Positions 1 to 8,218 of a stretch of 37,548 nt of DNA are shown piece by piece. Under the pieces are notes generated by a model, which had not been told where the DNA came from, ran no database searches, and worked only from the letters and a program-made list of their open reading frames with translations. This DNA is from Bacillota bacterium (lineage in GTDB: Bacteria > Bacillota > Clostridia > Christensenellales > CAG-138). Each line of letters starts with the position of its first letter. Within the stretch, counting starts at the first letter, position 1. The DNA is taken from the NCBI GenBank assembly GCA_016286445.1, contig JAEESS010000019.1:1-37548 (forward strand), in the 5' to 3' direction. The position numbers and the translations under genes were made by a program.

Positions 1-338
1 AGCGCAACGAGATCGAGCGCGGCCAGGTTCTGGCGAAGCCGGGTTCCATTCATCCGCACACGCACTTCAACTCTGAGGTGTATGTTCTGACGAAGGAAGA
101 GGGCGGCCGTCACACCCCGTTCTTCTCCGGTTACCGTCCGCAGTTCTATTTCAGAACGACCGACGTTACGGGCACGATCACGCTGCCGGAAGGCGTTGAG
201 ATGGTCATGCCGGGCGACAACATCCGCATGGAAATCCAGCTGATCACGCCGATCGCAATGGAACAGGGTCTCCGCTTCGCAATCCGTGAAGGCGGCAGAA
301 CGGTTGCTTCCGGCGTCGTCGCAAGCATCATCGAGTAA
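1..338 (+). CDS. tuf: Elongation factor Tu, C-terminal part (cut by window edge)
   Basis: The reading frame is open from base 3 and ends in TAA at 336-338; its start lies outside the window. The visible ~111 residues are the end of domain 2/domain 3 of EF-Tu, the GTPase that delivers aminoacyl-tRNA to the ribosome. Family-typical strings are [33 protein letters not shown] and the end motif [15 protein letters not shown]. The G domain is not in view. A clear terminator follows, so this gene ends its transcription unit. Identity is certain; whether the genome carries one or two tuf copies cannot be seen. Confidence 0.97.
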   Translation, partial: RNEIERGQVLAKPGSIHPHTHFNSEVYVLTKEEGGRHTPFFSGYRPQFYFRTTDVTGTITLPEGVEMVMPGDNIRMEIQLITPIAMEQGLRFAIREGGRTVASGVVASIIE

Positions 339-352
339 TCGAATCGAAACCA

Positions 353-384
353 AAAAGCAGGAGCCCTTCAGCCCCTGCTTTTTT
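353..384 (+). terminator. Intrinsic terminator of tuf
   Basis: AAAAGCAGG (353-361) pairs with CCTGCTTTT (374-382) across a 12-nt loop and runs into a T tract. It lies 15 nt after the tuf stop codon. Confidence 0.85.
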
Positions 385-432
385 GATGTCCGGAGAATCG
401 TTTGGAAGATGAAAAAAGTGTAAAGAAAGGGA

Positions 433-461
433 TGGATTTTTGGAAACGGTTCGTGTATAAT
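433..461 (+). promoter_or_regulatory. Probable promoter of the dockerin protein gene
   Basis: A consensus TATAAT lies at 456-461. The hexamer 17 bp upstream (TGGATT, 433-438) matches TTGACA only partly. It lies after the tuf terminator and about 80 nt before the ATG at 541, so it is the natural promoter of that gene. The -10 is clear and the -35 is weak. Confidence 0.5.
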
Positions 462-540
462 GGATTTGTATAAATAGGGAAGGTGTGTCCTTTTGGGCGT
501 ACAGCCTGTTTTGAAATCAAGTAGGAGGAGACAAGAACAC

Positions 541-3500
541 ATGAAAAAAGCATTGGCACTCATCCTGTCGCTTGTGATGCTGCTCGCGCTGGTGCCGTCG
601 GTATATGCCGACGACGAGCCGACAGTCGCATCCGCGACGCTGATGACCGAGCTTCCGGAAACGGGCGATCGCGTTGTCATTCACAACACGACGAACAACA
701 AGGCGCTCGATGCATGCGGAACAAACGGCTACTACAATGCCGGCGTTGACATCGTGCCCGCGGAGGGTGTGATCTCCGGCGTTTCCGAGAACATCATCTG
801 GGATGTCACCGTGAACGAGGACGGAACCTATCGTTTCTCGCAGAACGGCAAATACATCTCCATGGGAACGCAATACGCGAGCACGCCGTACGACGAAGTC
901 AATAAGGACTGGGCGGTCGAGACGCACGGCGAGGGCTACAGCATCAAAAACGTTGCGCGCGAGGTTTATCTGCAGTGGTATGCCAAGAACAATTATTTCA
1001 GCGGTTACAAGACCATCGATGATTCCGGCGCGTTCGACTTCCTCTTCTATAAGCTCGAAGGCATGATCGTCAAGGAGCCGGTCGCCACGCCCGACGGTTC
1101 CGGCATCAACCTGTCCGGCACCAAGGTCACGTTAAGCTGCGAGACCGAAGGCGCGACGATCTATTGGCGCATCGGTGAGGAAGGCGAGTTTGCCGAATAC
1201 ACCGAGCCGATCACGATCTCCGAGACCTGCACGCTCTATGCATACGCGCAGGTCGGCAACGCGGTCTCCAACACGATTGAGATCACCTATACGATCAGCG
1301 CAAGCGATGTCATGACGATTCCGCAGGCGCTGGCGGCAGGCGAAGTTGCTTCCGCAAAGGTCGTCGGTCAGCTCGTGTACCGCTTCGGCAATTTCGGCAG
1401 CATCAACTCGGCGGTTCTGCAGGCGAAGATCGACGATGAAATCTACGCGCTGCAGGTTTTCGGCGATCTTGCTAACGACACCAGCGAACCGCCTCAACCG
1501 ATCGAGATCGGCGACTGGCTGGTTTTGGAAGGCAAGCTCGGACCGTACGGCGGCGTGCAGCAGATTCAGTCCTGCAAGGTCATCCGCAAGGCGGAGCCCG
1601 GCGAGATCATCGGCGACGATGCGAAAGAACCGCAGGTGTTCGAGAACTTTGCCGGCATTACGAGCAATTTTGACAACCTTATAACCGAGTACGTTATGAT
1701 CAAGAACGTCACGCTCGGCGAGTATAAGGACAGCGGCTCCACCACCGTGACCGACAGCACCGGCGCGACAATGCCGATCTACCGCGCGGCGCCCTATCCC
1801 GTCGGCGTTGCGGCAGGCGATGTGGTGAATCTGTACGCGGTCGTATCGAAGTACAACGCGAACAAGCAGCTCCGGAACGGCTCTCCGAAGGATTACGTTC
1901 CGACGAACGACGTGAAGGGTCCCGTCATCACGCGCGTGAATCAGGCGGATGCCGAGGTCGGCAAGCCGTACGCCTTCTCCGTCAAGGTCGAGGATGCAAG
2001 CGGCGTTGCGAGCGTTCTGATGGAGGTTCTGAAGGGCGAAGATGTTCTGGCGTCGCTCGAGCCTGACGGCATCGAGGACGATACCTATCGGTTCATCATT
2101 CCCGCGGAGATCATCACCGGCGGCAACCTGACGGTGAAGGTCACGGCGACCGACTCGTGGGAGACGCCGAATGAGACGACCGAGACCTATGAGCTCGTCG
2201 TCATCGACCTTCCGCAGATCACGGGCTATACACCGGAGGCGAACAGTGCGACCGGCGACAACAAGCGCCCCGTGATTTCCGTCACGTTTGCAAACTGCGG
2301 TGAAAACCCGACCGTCGAAATGACGCTGAACGAGGTCCCGGTCACCCCGGTCGTTGAGGGCGATACCGCGACTTATACGCCCGAAGAGGACATGGAGGAC
2401 GGCAAGGTCACCGTCTGGGTGAAGATTACCCGCGCGGACGGTCGGTTCTATGAGACCGTTTGGAATTTCACGGTCGGCGTTGCGACCTACCAGCTCTACT
2501 TCGGCGAACTGCATTCGCATACCGCGGAGTATTCCGACGGCACCGGCACGCTGGAGCAGGCGCTTGCGCATGCAAAGGCTGCAGAGCAGATCGACTTCCT
2601 TGCAGTCACCGACCACAGCAACTACTACGACACCAAGGACAACCCGAACGGCGACATGACCGATGCGTCGAAGGGCAAGATGACTGCGGACGGCTCCATG
2701 ACGCTGTGGCAGGAAGCGAAGGCGACGGCGGCACAGTATGCGGATGCCAACTTCGTTCCGATCATCGGTTACGAGATGACCTGGTCCGGTCAGTACGGCC
2801 ATATCAACACGTTCAACTCGATCGGCTTCGAGTCCCGCAATGTGCCGAAGTATGTTGTGAAGAACGGTCCGGGTCTGATCGCGTACTATGACAGACTCGT
2901 CGAGGTCGCCCGCATCGACAAGGAGAACGGCAGAAAGACCACGATCAACCAGTTCAACCATCCGGGCACGACGTTCGGTACGTTTGAAGACTTTGCACAC
3001 TATACCCCCGCGTACGACGAGCTGATCACCATGATCGAGGTCGGCAACGGCGAGGGCAAGGTCGGCGGTTCGATGTACTGGCCCTCCTACCAGTACTACA
3101 CCATGGCGCTGGACAAGGGCTGGCACCTTGCACCGACCAACAACCAGGACAACCATAAGGGCGGCTGGGGCGACAGCAACACCTGCCGCGACGTTATCTA
3201 CACCGACAACTTCTCCGAGGAAGGCATCTATGACGCGATGCGCGCCATGACGATGTACGCCACCGAGGACAACGATCTCGAAATCTATTACACGCTGAAC
3301 GACAACGTGATGGGCTCCGTTCTGAATCTCGAGCAGGGCGAAAAGCTCAGGATCCGCGTCGACTTCAAGGATCCGACCGACAAGGTGCAGAAGGTATCCG
3401 TGATCGCGAACGGCGACGTCGTCGCTGCGACGAAGACCTTCAACACGCAGACCGGCTCCTGGGAAATCGAGCTCGACAACAACTACTCCTACTACTATAT

Positions 3501-5820
3501 CCGCGTGGATGAGGTCGACGCAGACATCGCGGTGACCGCACCCGTTTGGACGAGCGAGACCGTCAAGATCGGTATGTCGCCCGTCGAAAAGGATACCACG
3601 ATCGAGCTGAAAGACGAACCGATCACGTTCAGCATTCCGCTTTATAACTACGAAGAGCCGGCGATCGGCGAGGACGCTTCTGCGGTCGAGTTCACGGTCA
3701 CCAGCGTCGAATACACGATCGACGGGGAAGTGCTTGACGTCATCGAAAACCCGACGTTTGCCGACGGCACCAGCGTGCTGACCACGACCAAGCAGGATGA
3801 CAAGCTGACCTGGACCTATACGCCGGCAGAGACCGGACGCTTCAAGATGGAGGTCAAGGTCACCGGTACCTTCCGCGGCGCGGAATTCGTGTTCAACGGC
3901 AATCTCGGCTTCACGGTCCGCGACGGCGCGGATATGTCGCTGATGCTGATCGACGCGGGACACAGCAACTTCTACGTCTCCGGCAACTATGCGGATTCCG
4001 ATACGGCGTTCATCGAGCTCGCGGCGCAGTACGGCGTCAAGTCGCAGCACATCACCGAGCCGATCACGGACGAAGTGCTCGAAAACTGCGACCTGCTCGT
4101 TCTGACCGTTCCGTTCAAGGGCGCAAGCATCTCGGTGAGCGATTCGCTCTATACCGAAGATGAGATCGCGGCGATCGGAAGATACGCAGAGCGCGGCGGC
4201 AGCTTCATCGTCTGCTCGAAGTCCGACCGTCTCGAGCCGGAAAACGAGGAGGAATGGGCGAGCGTCATCTCGAACGAACTGCTCGAAACCATCGGCGCAA
4301 AGGCGCGCGTAGGCAAGGGCATCGTTTCCGACGCGGTCAACATGACCAACGAGTCCTACCGTCTGCATTTCACAGGCAAGGACTTCTACAACTGGAATGT
4401 CCCGCTGACCGAGTACCTCATCGAGAACACGAACCTGATGTTCTCCTGCTACAATGCGGCGCCGATCATTCTGAACGGCGCAACGAGCGTCGTCAATGCG
4501 TTCGACACCTCGTTCGTCAGCTCCTATCCGCTGTACTACAACGGCGGCAAGAACGTCACGGCGGACAAGATCTATCAGCCGTACTACGATGCGGCGGGCG
4601 ATCAGGACACGATCAGCGTGCTGGCATACGAAGAACTGCCTACGGGCGGCTTCTGCATCACCTCCGGCGTCACCTTCTTCTCGACGTTCGAGGTCAAGGT
4701 CGAAATGGAGAGCGCGGCAACGCTGCAGAACACGAACTACCAGATCGTTGTCAACCTGTTCAAGATGATCCATCCGAGCGAGGTCACGCCGATTGCGGAT
4801 ATCCACGAGGCGGGCAAGCTCAACACCACCTACACGATCGAGGGCTACGTCACCTCCAACGCGTCCGGCTACGACAAGGACACCGCGTTCTTCGACTGTA
4901 TCTATATCCAGGACGATTCCGGCAGAGGCATCAACGTGTTCCCGGTCGCGGGACGCTATGAGATCGGCCAGAAGCTGCGCATCACCGGTATGACCAGCGA
5001 GTACATGGGCGAGATCGAGCTGAACTGCGGCAACGATTACGGCGGAGACATCCAGGACGTCACACTGCGCGACGTCGAATACACCGCGGACGGCGTGATC
5101 ACGAAGGGCTACGCAACGCGCGCAAGACTGCTTGAAGTCGATATCACCATGGCGAACATGCAGACGATCGAGACGTACGTCATCGACGACGGCATTCTGA
5201 ACATGGAGCTTGACAAGATCTGCGCAGAGAACGCCGAAGCATACGTCGTTCCCGAGCAGCTCACGACGGCAGAGGCAGCTGCGCCGAACAAGGTCGGCAA
5301 CCTCGTGGCGTTCACTGGCAAGGTCACCAAGGTCGAGTATGACGCGAACGGCGTGCTCGGCGCGATCCATGTGGACGACGGCAGCGGCGAAGTCGTGATC
5401 TTCCTCGACGGCTACATCAACTGCAGCGATGACTGCGAGAAGGACGAACAGGGCTATCACGACCTCAGCTGGGTCAAGGAGGGCGTGTATCTGACCGCGT
5501 GCGGCATCGCTTCCATCGGTCAGAACAGCTATGAGAACTCCGATCAGATCGGTCCGCGTATCCGTACGCGCAGCCGTGCGGACATCGTGCAGTTTATCCC
5601 GGCATACGGCGACGCCAACTGCGACGGTATGGTCACCTCGGCAGACGCGGCGCTCGTGCTGCGCGCGCTGGTCGGTCTCTCCACGCTGACGCCGGAAGGC
5701 GCGAAGAATGCGGATGTAGCGTCCGACTTCGACGGCAAGCCGGATGCGAAGGACGCAGTCGCGATCCTGCGCTATGTGGTCGGTCTCATCAATACGTTTG
5801 AGATCGCGGCGGAGGAATGA
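541..5820 (+). CDS. Secreted multidomain PHP-type (CehA/McbA-like) metallohydrolase with C-terminal dockerin
   Basis: The ATG at 541 follows AGGAGGAG (523-530) and opens a typical signal peptide (MKKALALILSLVMLL..., cut near VYA-DD); an upstream in-frame TTG at 493 would add 16 residues before it and is unlikely. The 1759-residue protein has, in order, an N-terminal beta domain (~30-175), a chitobiase C-terminal-like repeat (~181-255), an OB-like segment (~258-350), beta domains, and a PHP-like catalytic domain (~653-890). The PHP domain carries likely metal ligands H658/H660 (ELHSHT), D691/H692 (TDHS), E745, H807 (FNHPG) and H872 (DNHKGG). A GATase/DUF4350-like domain (~1130-1240) and two further OB-like segments (~1418-1510, ~1580-1680) follow. 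The C-terminus is a dockerin (~1690-1755): repeat one has D1691-x-N1693-x-D1695-G and D1702, and repeat two is degenerate. This predicts extracellular attachment to a cohesin scaffold. The substrate is unknown; a phosphoester or related bond is possible. Confidence 0.85.
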   Translation: MKKALALILSLVMLLALVPSVYADDEPTVASATLMTELPETGDRVVIHNTTNNKALDACGTNGYYNAGVDIVPAEGVISGVSENIIWDVTVNEDGTYRFSQNGKYISMGTQYASTPYDEVNKDWAVETHGEGYSIKNVAREVYLQWYAKNNYFSGYKTIDDSGAFDFLFYKLEGMIVKEPVATPDGSGINLSGTKVTLSCETEGATIYWRIGEEGEFAEYTEPITISETCTLYAYAQVGNAVSNTIEITYTISASDVMTIPQALAAGEVASAKVVGQLVYRFGNFGSINSAVLQAKIDDEIYALQVFGDLANDTSEPPQPIEIGDWLVLEGKLGPYGGVQQIQSCKVIRKAEPGEIIGDDAKEPQVFENFAGITSNFDNLITEYVMIKNVTLGEYKDSGSTTVTDSTGATMPIYRAAPYPVGVAAGDVVNLYAVVSKYNANKQLRNGSPKDYVPTNDVKGPVITRVNQADAEVGKPYAFSVKVEDASGVASVLMEVLKGEDVLASLEPDGIEDDTYRFIIPAEIITGGNLTVKVTATDSWETPNETTETYELVVIDLPQITGYTPEANSATGDNKRPVISVTFANCGENPTVEMTLNEVPVTPVVEGDTATYTPEEDMEDGKVTVWVKITRADGRFYETVWNFTVGVATYQLYFGELHSHTAEYSDGTGTLEQALAHAKAAEQIDFLAVTDHSNYYDTKDNPNGDMTDASKGKMTADGSMTLWQEAKATAAQYADANFVPIIGYEMTWSGQYGHINTFNSIGFESRNVPKYVVKNGPGLIAYYDRLVEVARIDKENGRKTTINQFNHPGTTFGTFEDFAHYTPAYDELITMIEVGNGEGKVGGSMYWPSYQYYTMALDKGWHLAPTNNQDNHKGGWGDSNTCRDVIYTDNFSEEGIYDAMRAMTMYATEDNDLEIYYTLNDNVMGSVLNLEQGEKLRIRVDFKDPTDKVQKVSVIANGDVVAATKTFNTQTGSWEIELDNNYSYYYIRVDEVDADIAVTAPVWTSETVKIGMSPVEKDTTIELKDEPITFSIPLYNYEEPAIGEDASAVEFTVTSVEYTIDGEVLDVIENPTFADGTSVLTTTKQDDKLTWTYTPAETGRFKMEVKVTGTFRGAEFVFNGNLGFTVRDGADMSLMLIDAGHSNFYVSGNYADSDTAFIELAAQYGVKSQHITEPITDEVLENCDLLVLTVPFKGASISVSDSLYTEDEIAAIGRYAERGGSFIVCSKSDRLEPENEEEWASVISNELLETIGAKARVGKGIVSDAVNMTNESYRLHFTGKDFYNWNVPLTEYLIENTNLMFSCYNAAPIILNGATSVVNAFDTSFVSSYPLYYNGGKNVTADKIYQPYYDAAGDQDTISVLAYEELPTGGFCITSGVTFFSTFEVKVEMESAATLQNTNYQIVVNLFKMIHPSEVTPIADIHEAGKLNTTYTIEGYVTSNASGYDKDTAFFDCIYIQDDSGRGINVFPVAGRYEIGQKLRITGMTSEYMGEIELNCGNDYGGDIQDVTLRDVEYTADGVITKGYATRARLLEVDITMANMQTIETYVIDDGILNMELDKICAENAEAYVVPEQLTTAEAAAPNKVGNLVAFTGKVTKVEYDANGVLGAIHVDDGSGEVVIFLDGYINCSDDCEKDEQGYHDLSWVKEGVYLTACGIASIGQNSYENSDQIGPRIRTRSRADIVQFIPAYGDANCDGMVTSADAALVLRALVGLSTLTPEGAKNADVASDFDGKPDAKDAVAILRYVVGLINTFEIAAEE

Positions 5821-5837
5821 TCCAAAACGAAACAGGG

Positions 5838-5866
5838 GGGCGGGGCAGCATTGCCTCGCCCTTTTT
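5838..5866 (+). terminator. Intrinsic terminator after the dockerin protein gene
   Basis: GGGCGGGGCA (5838-5847) pairs with TGCCTCGCCC (5852-5861) with one G-U pair and a 4-nt loop, followed by TTTTT. It ends 10 nt before the Shine-Dalgarno region of the next gene. Confidence 0.8.
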
Positions 5867-5884
5867 CCCGAAAGGAGGATCGAT

Positions 5885-6727
5885 ATGCAGATCAAAAAGC
5901 TTTTTCCGCCGATGACGGAGCAGTGGAAGGCTGTCTATGAAAAGGAGCGCCCGAACCTTACGCCGAACGCGATCACAGGGGAGGAGCTTTCCCGCTATGT
6001 TCGGGATCGCTTTGATGCGGATCCGACCGAGGACGAAGCGTTGATCTTGGCTGTGCGCGATCTGCTCGAACAGGACGCGCTTTTGCAGCGGAAGAAAAAA
6101 GACGGGCGTCTGCAGCCGGAGGTTTACCGTCTCGAAGACGGCACGGTGATCGGCATCGATCTGTTGTCCGGCTGCTTCATCGTACAGGACAATGAACTGC
6201 TGCGCGATGAAATGACCTATGTTAAGGGACTGGATACATTTGATCTCGAAAATATGTATCTCACCATCGACTGGCTTCGCTGCCGGAATCTGCATGCGGA
6301 GAAAGAAAAGAAGGCAAGAGAGACGTTTTTCACCGCCATCGAAGATGAAACGGGAAAAGCCGCATTCGACGCTGTCAGCGCGGCGGGACGGACGCCGGGA
6401 ACCTATGCGGCGTATCTTCGGGGAAAGAGATGCAGAACGAAGGCTGGCTTCTTTCGGGAGATCTCTGCGGCGATGCAGTTTCCCTCTTATTTTGGTGAGA
6501 ACTGGGATGCGCTTTCCGAATGCTTGTGCGATCTCAACGAATGGCTCTCATTCAAGGCGGTCACCGTAGTAATCGACGATTACGATCGATTGTTCGGTTC
6601 GGGTCAAAAGGCGGCAAAGGACCGCGAAACGATTCGAAGCATCTTTGAGGATACGGCGGTGTTTTGGGCTGTCAGGGATGTCGCGTTCCGGGTGATCGCT
6701 ATATCCCGAAGCGAGGCGCAGCGGTAG
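5885..6727 (+). CDS. Protein with C-terminal barstar-like domain
   Basis: The ATG at 5885 follows AAAGGAGGA at 5871-5879; an upstream in-frame start at 5744 overlaps the previous gene and terminator and is rejected. The 280-residue cytoplasmic protein has two parts. Residues ~1-165 are an unrecognised alpha/beta region with no clear motif. Residues ~170-275 resemble barstar, the RNase-inhibitor fold, with the hallmark FPSYFGENWDALSECLCDL at about 198-216 and a following VTVVIDDYDRLF strand-helix. Barstar proteins bind and block barnase-type ribonucleases. No barnase-like gene is next to it, so it may protect against an RNase toxin encoded elsewhere or be a domesticated domain. The gene stands alone between two terminators. 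Confidence 0.75.
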   Translation: MQIKKLFPPMTEQWKAVYEKERPNLTPNAITGEELSRYVRDRFDADPTEDEALILAVRDLLEQDALLQRKKKDGRLQPEVYRLEDGTVIGIDLLSGCFIVQDNELLRDEMTYVKGLDTFDLENMYLTIDWLRCRNLHAEKEKKARETFFTAIEDETGKAAFDAVSAAGRTPGTYAAYLRGKRCRTKAGFFREISAAMQFPSYFGENWDALSECLCDLNEWLSFKAVTVVIDDYDRLFGSGQKAAKDRETIRSIFEDTAVFWAVRDVAFRVIAISRSEAQR

Positions 6728-6749
6728 GGACAGCATTCTCGGGTAAACG

Positions 6750-6777
6750 AAAAAGAGGACCGGATTCCGGTCCTCTT
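6750..6777 (-). terminator. Terminator of rpsU (may also serve the barstar-domain gene)
   Basis: AAGAGGACCGG (6753-6763) pairs with CCGGTCCTCTT (6767-6777). Read on the minus strand the stem is followed by a T tract (complement of 6750-6754), making it the rpsU terminator. The stem lies between two convergent genes and could also stop plus-strand transcription. Confidence 0.8.
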
Positions 6778-6793
6778 CGATGTTGCTTCAAAA

Positions 6794-6964
6794 TCAATAC
6801 TTGCGCTTTCTGGCGGCTTCTGCCTTCTTCTTGCGCTTTACGCTGGGCTTTTCGTAATGCTCACGTCTGCGGACCTCAGCGAGGACGCCGCTGCGAGCGC
6901 ACTTTCTCTTCCATCTCTTGAGAGCGCTTTCCAGGGATTCGTTTTCACCGACTCTGATTTCCAT
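6794..6964 (-). CDS. rpsU: Small ribosomal subunit protein bS21
   Basis: This 56-residue basic protein begins [20 protein letters not shown] and ends in a lysine/arginine-rich tail ([14 protein letters not shown]). Both are diagnostic of bS21, a 30S protein near the mRNA 5' end and anti-Shine-Dalgarno region. The ATG at 6964 is chosen because it begins the conserved family N-terminus and follows a purine-rich GGGAGGG on the minus strand; a start 9 codons upstream would run through that binding site. The gene is transcribed away from tdk, with its own near-consensus promoter. Confidence 0.96.
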   Translation of the reverse strand: MEIRVGENESLESALKRWKRKCARSGVLAEVRRREHYEKPSVKRKKKAEAARKRKY

Positions 6965-7016
6965 TTTTTTCCCTCCCCTCTTGAGCAACAATGTCGTAAT
7001 CTACGACGCTTTTGCT

Positions 7017-7045
7017 ATTATACTCGCGAATATCGGTTTCGTCAA
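7017..7045 (-). promoter_or_regulatory. Near-consensus sigma-A promoter of rpsU
   Basis: On the minus strand TTGACG (7040-7045) is followed by a 17-bp spacer and TATAAT (7017-7022), about 50 nt upstream of the rpsU start codon. Confidence 0.85.
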
Positions 7046-7073
7046 TCCCGAATTGAAAATTTTGCGGATTTTT

Positions 7074-7102
7074 TTGACAAGCGCCGTGTATTCCGCTATA
7101 AT
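7074..7102 (+). promoter_or_regulatory. Consensus sigma-A promoter of tdk
   Basis: TTGACA (7074-7079), a 17-bp spacer and TATAAT (7097-7102) form a perfect consensus promoter. It ends 33 nt before the tdk start. Its -35 is only 28 bp from the -35 of the divergent rpsU promoter. Confidence 0.9.
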
Positions 7103-7135
7103 GGGTAGCGAAGAAGCACGGCAGGGAGATTGCAT

Positions 7136-7726
7136 ATGGCAAAGCTGTATTTTCGTTACGGGGCGATGGGCTCCTCTAAGACCGCAAACGCGATCATGGT
7201 GAAGTATAATTACTGGGAGCGCGGCAAAAACGCGATTCTCATCAAGCCTTCGATCGACACGCGCAACGGCACCCGACGCATCTGGTCGCGCTGCGGGCTC
7301 GAAGACACCTGTATTTCGATGGAAGAGCTCGACATGAACAAGGTCAAGGCGGGCGAATACGACTGCCTGATCATCGACGAAGCGCAGTTTCTCAGCAAGG
7401 ATCAGGTGGAGCTTTTGGTCAAGATCGTCGACGACTACAACGTCCCGGTCATCTGCTACGGGCTTCGCACCGATTTTCAGGGCAATTTCTTCGAGGGCAG
7501 CCATTGGCTTTTAGCCCGCGCGGACGCGATCGAAGAGGTCAAGACGATCTGCTGGTGCGGACGGAAAGCCACGAACAACGCAAGACTGGACGGCAAGGGC
7601 GGCATCACCAAGGTCGGCGACCAGGTGGTCCTCGGCGCGAACGACAAATATATCGGGCTCTGCCGCAAGCATTTCAACCTCGGCGATCCGGGACCCGAGC
7701 TTCGGACGCCGAATAAAACCCAATAA
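7136..7726 (+). CDS. tdk: Thymidine kinase (type II, TK1-like)
   Basis: This cytoplasmic enzyme phosphorylates thymidine to dTMP with ATP in the pyrimidine salvage pathway. The 196-residue protein begins MAKLYFRYGAMGSSKT. The P-loop reads G9-A-M-G-S-S14-K15-T16, so the glycine before lysine is serine, a departure from the textbook GxxxxGK[ST]. A Walker B-like CLIIDEAQFL follows at ~80-90, with the lasso/active-site region around YGLRTDFQGNFFEGS (~105-119). Zinc-site cysteines appear in CWCGRKA and near the C-terminus in GLCRKHF. The ATG at 7136 follows AGGGAG (7123-7128); the TTG two codons upstream is less likely. Confidence 0.95.
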   Translation: MAKLYFRYGAMGSSKTANAIMVKYNYWERGKNAILIKPSIDTRNGTRRIWSRCGLEDTCISMEELDMNKVKAGEYDCLIIDEAQFLSKDQVELLVKIVDDYNVPVICYGLRTDFQGNFFEGSHWLLARADAIEEVKTICWCGRKATNNARLDGKGGITKVGDQVVLGANDKYIGLCRKHFNLGDPGPELRTPNKTQ

Positions 7727-7750
7727 CGCAGTGAACGGGAGGTCTGCAGC

Positions 7751-8167
7751 ATGGAAGAGGTATTTGCGATCGTACAACAGTATTTTACCTATGTCATCGA
7801 ATGGGCGGTCATGCTGTGCGAGGTCATCGGCGTCATCATGATCGTTCTGACCGCGATCCGCGGCGTGATCGCATGGCTTCGGAAGGATCCGCACGCAAGG
7901 CTGATCGCCGCGGAGGGCATCGCGATTGCGCTGACGTTCAAGATGGGCGGCGAGGTCCTGCGCACGGTCATCGTTCGCGAGTGGCAGGAGCTTCTGGTCC
8001 TCGGCGCGATCGTTCTGCTGCGCACGATCATGTCGTTCATCATTCATTTCGAGATCCGCAGCGAGCGTCAGACGCTCGAAGGAACCGTCTCGGAAAAGGA
8101 ACCGGACGACGCGGCGGACGGACAAAAAACCAAGCCGAAGAAACGGTTTCCGGTCATCAGACTGTAA
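7751..8167 (+). CDS. DUF1622 family membrane protein
   Basis: A 138-residue small integral membrane protein with a strong Shine-Dalgarno (GGGAGGT, 7738-7744) before the ATG at 7751. A hydrophobic segment at ~12-42 (YVIEWAVMLCEVIGVIMIVL) precedes the family-typical RGVIAW block and the stretch IALTFKMGGEVLRTVIVREW. A second hydrophobic segment (LLVLGAIVLLRTIMSFIIHF, ~79-98) and a charged cytoplasmic tail follow. The pattern fits the DUF1622 family, whose function is not known to me. It lies 24 nt after tdk and likely shares its transcript; a terminator follows. Confidence 0.85.
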   Translation: MEEVFAIVQQYFTYVIEWAVMLCEVIGVIMIVLTAIRGVIAWLRKDPHARLIAAEGIAIALTFKMGGEVLRTVIVREWQELLVLGAIVLLRTIMSFIIHFEIRSERQTLEGTVSEKEPDDAADGQKTKPKKRFPVIRL

Positions 8168-8173
8168 AAAAGC

Positions 8174-8195
8174 GCCCCGGCTTCGGGGCTTTTTT
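8174..8195 (+). terminator. Intrinsic terminator after the tdk-DUF1622 unit
   Basis: GCCCCG (8174-8179) pairs with CGGGGC (8184-8189) around a GCTT loop and is followed by six T residues. Confidence 0.85.
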
Positions 8196-8218
8196 CCGTA
8201 TAGGAAGTGGGAGAACAT

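Noticed and set aside
5744-5884. Upstream extension of the barstar-domain protein
   Set aside because: It would overlap the end of the dockerin gene and run through a terminator; the ATG at 5885 has a strong binding site.
1132-5895. A very long open frame on the minus strand opposite the dockerin protein gene
   Set aside because: It lies wholly antisense to a gene with signal peptide and domain structure, has no family motif, and is Arg/Asp/Val-rich as expected from the mirror of GC-rich codon use.
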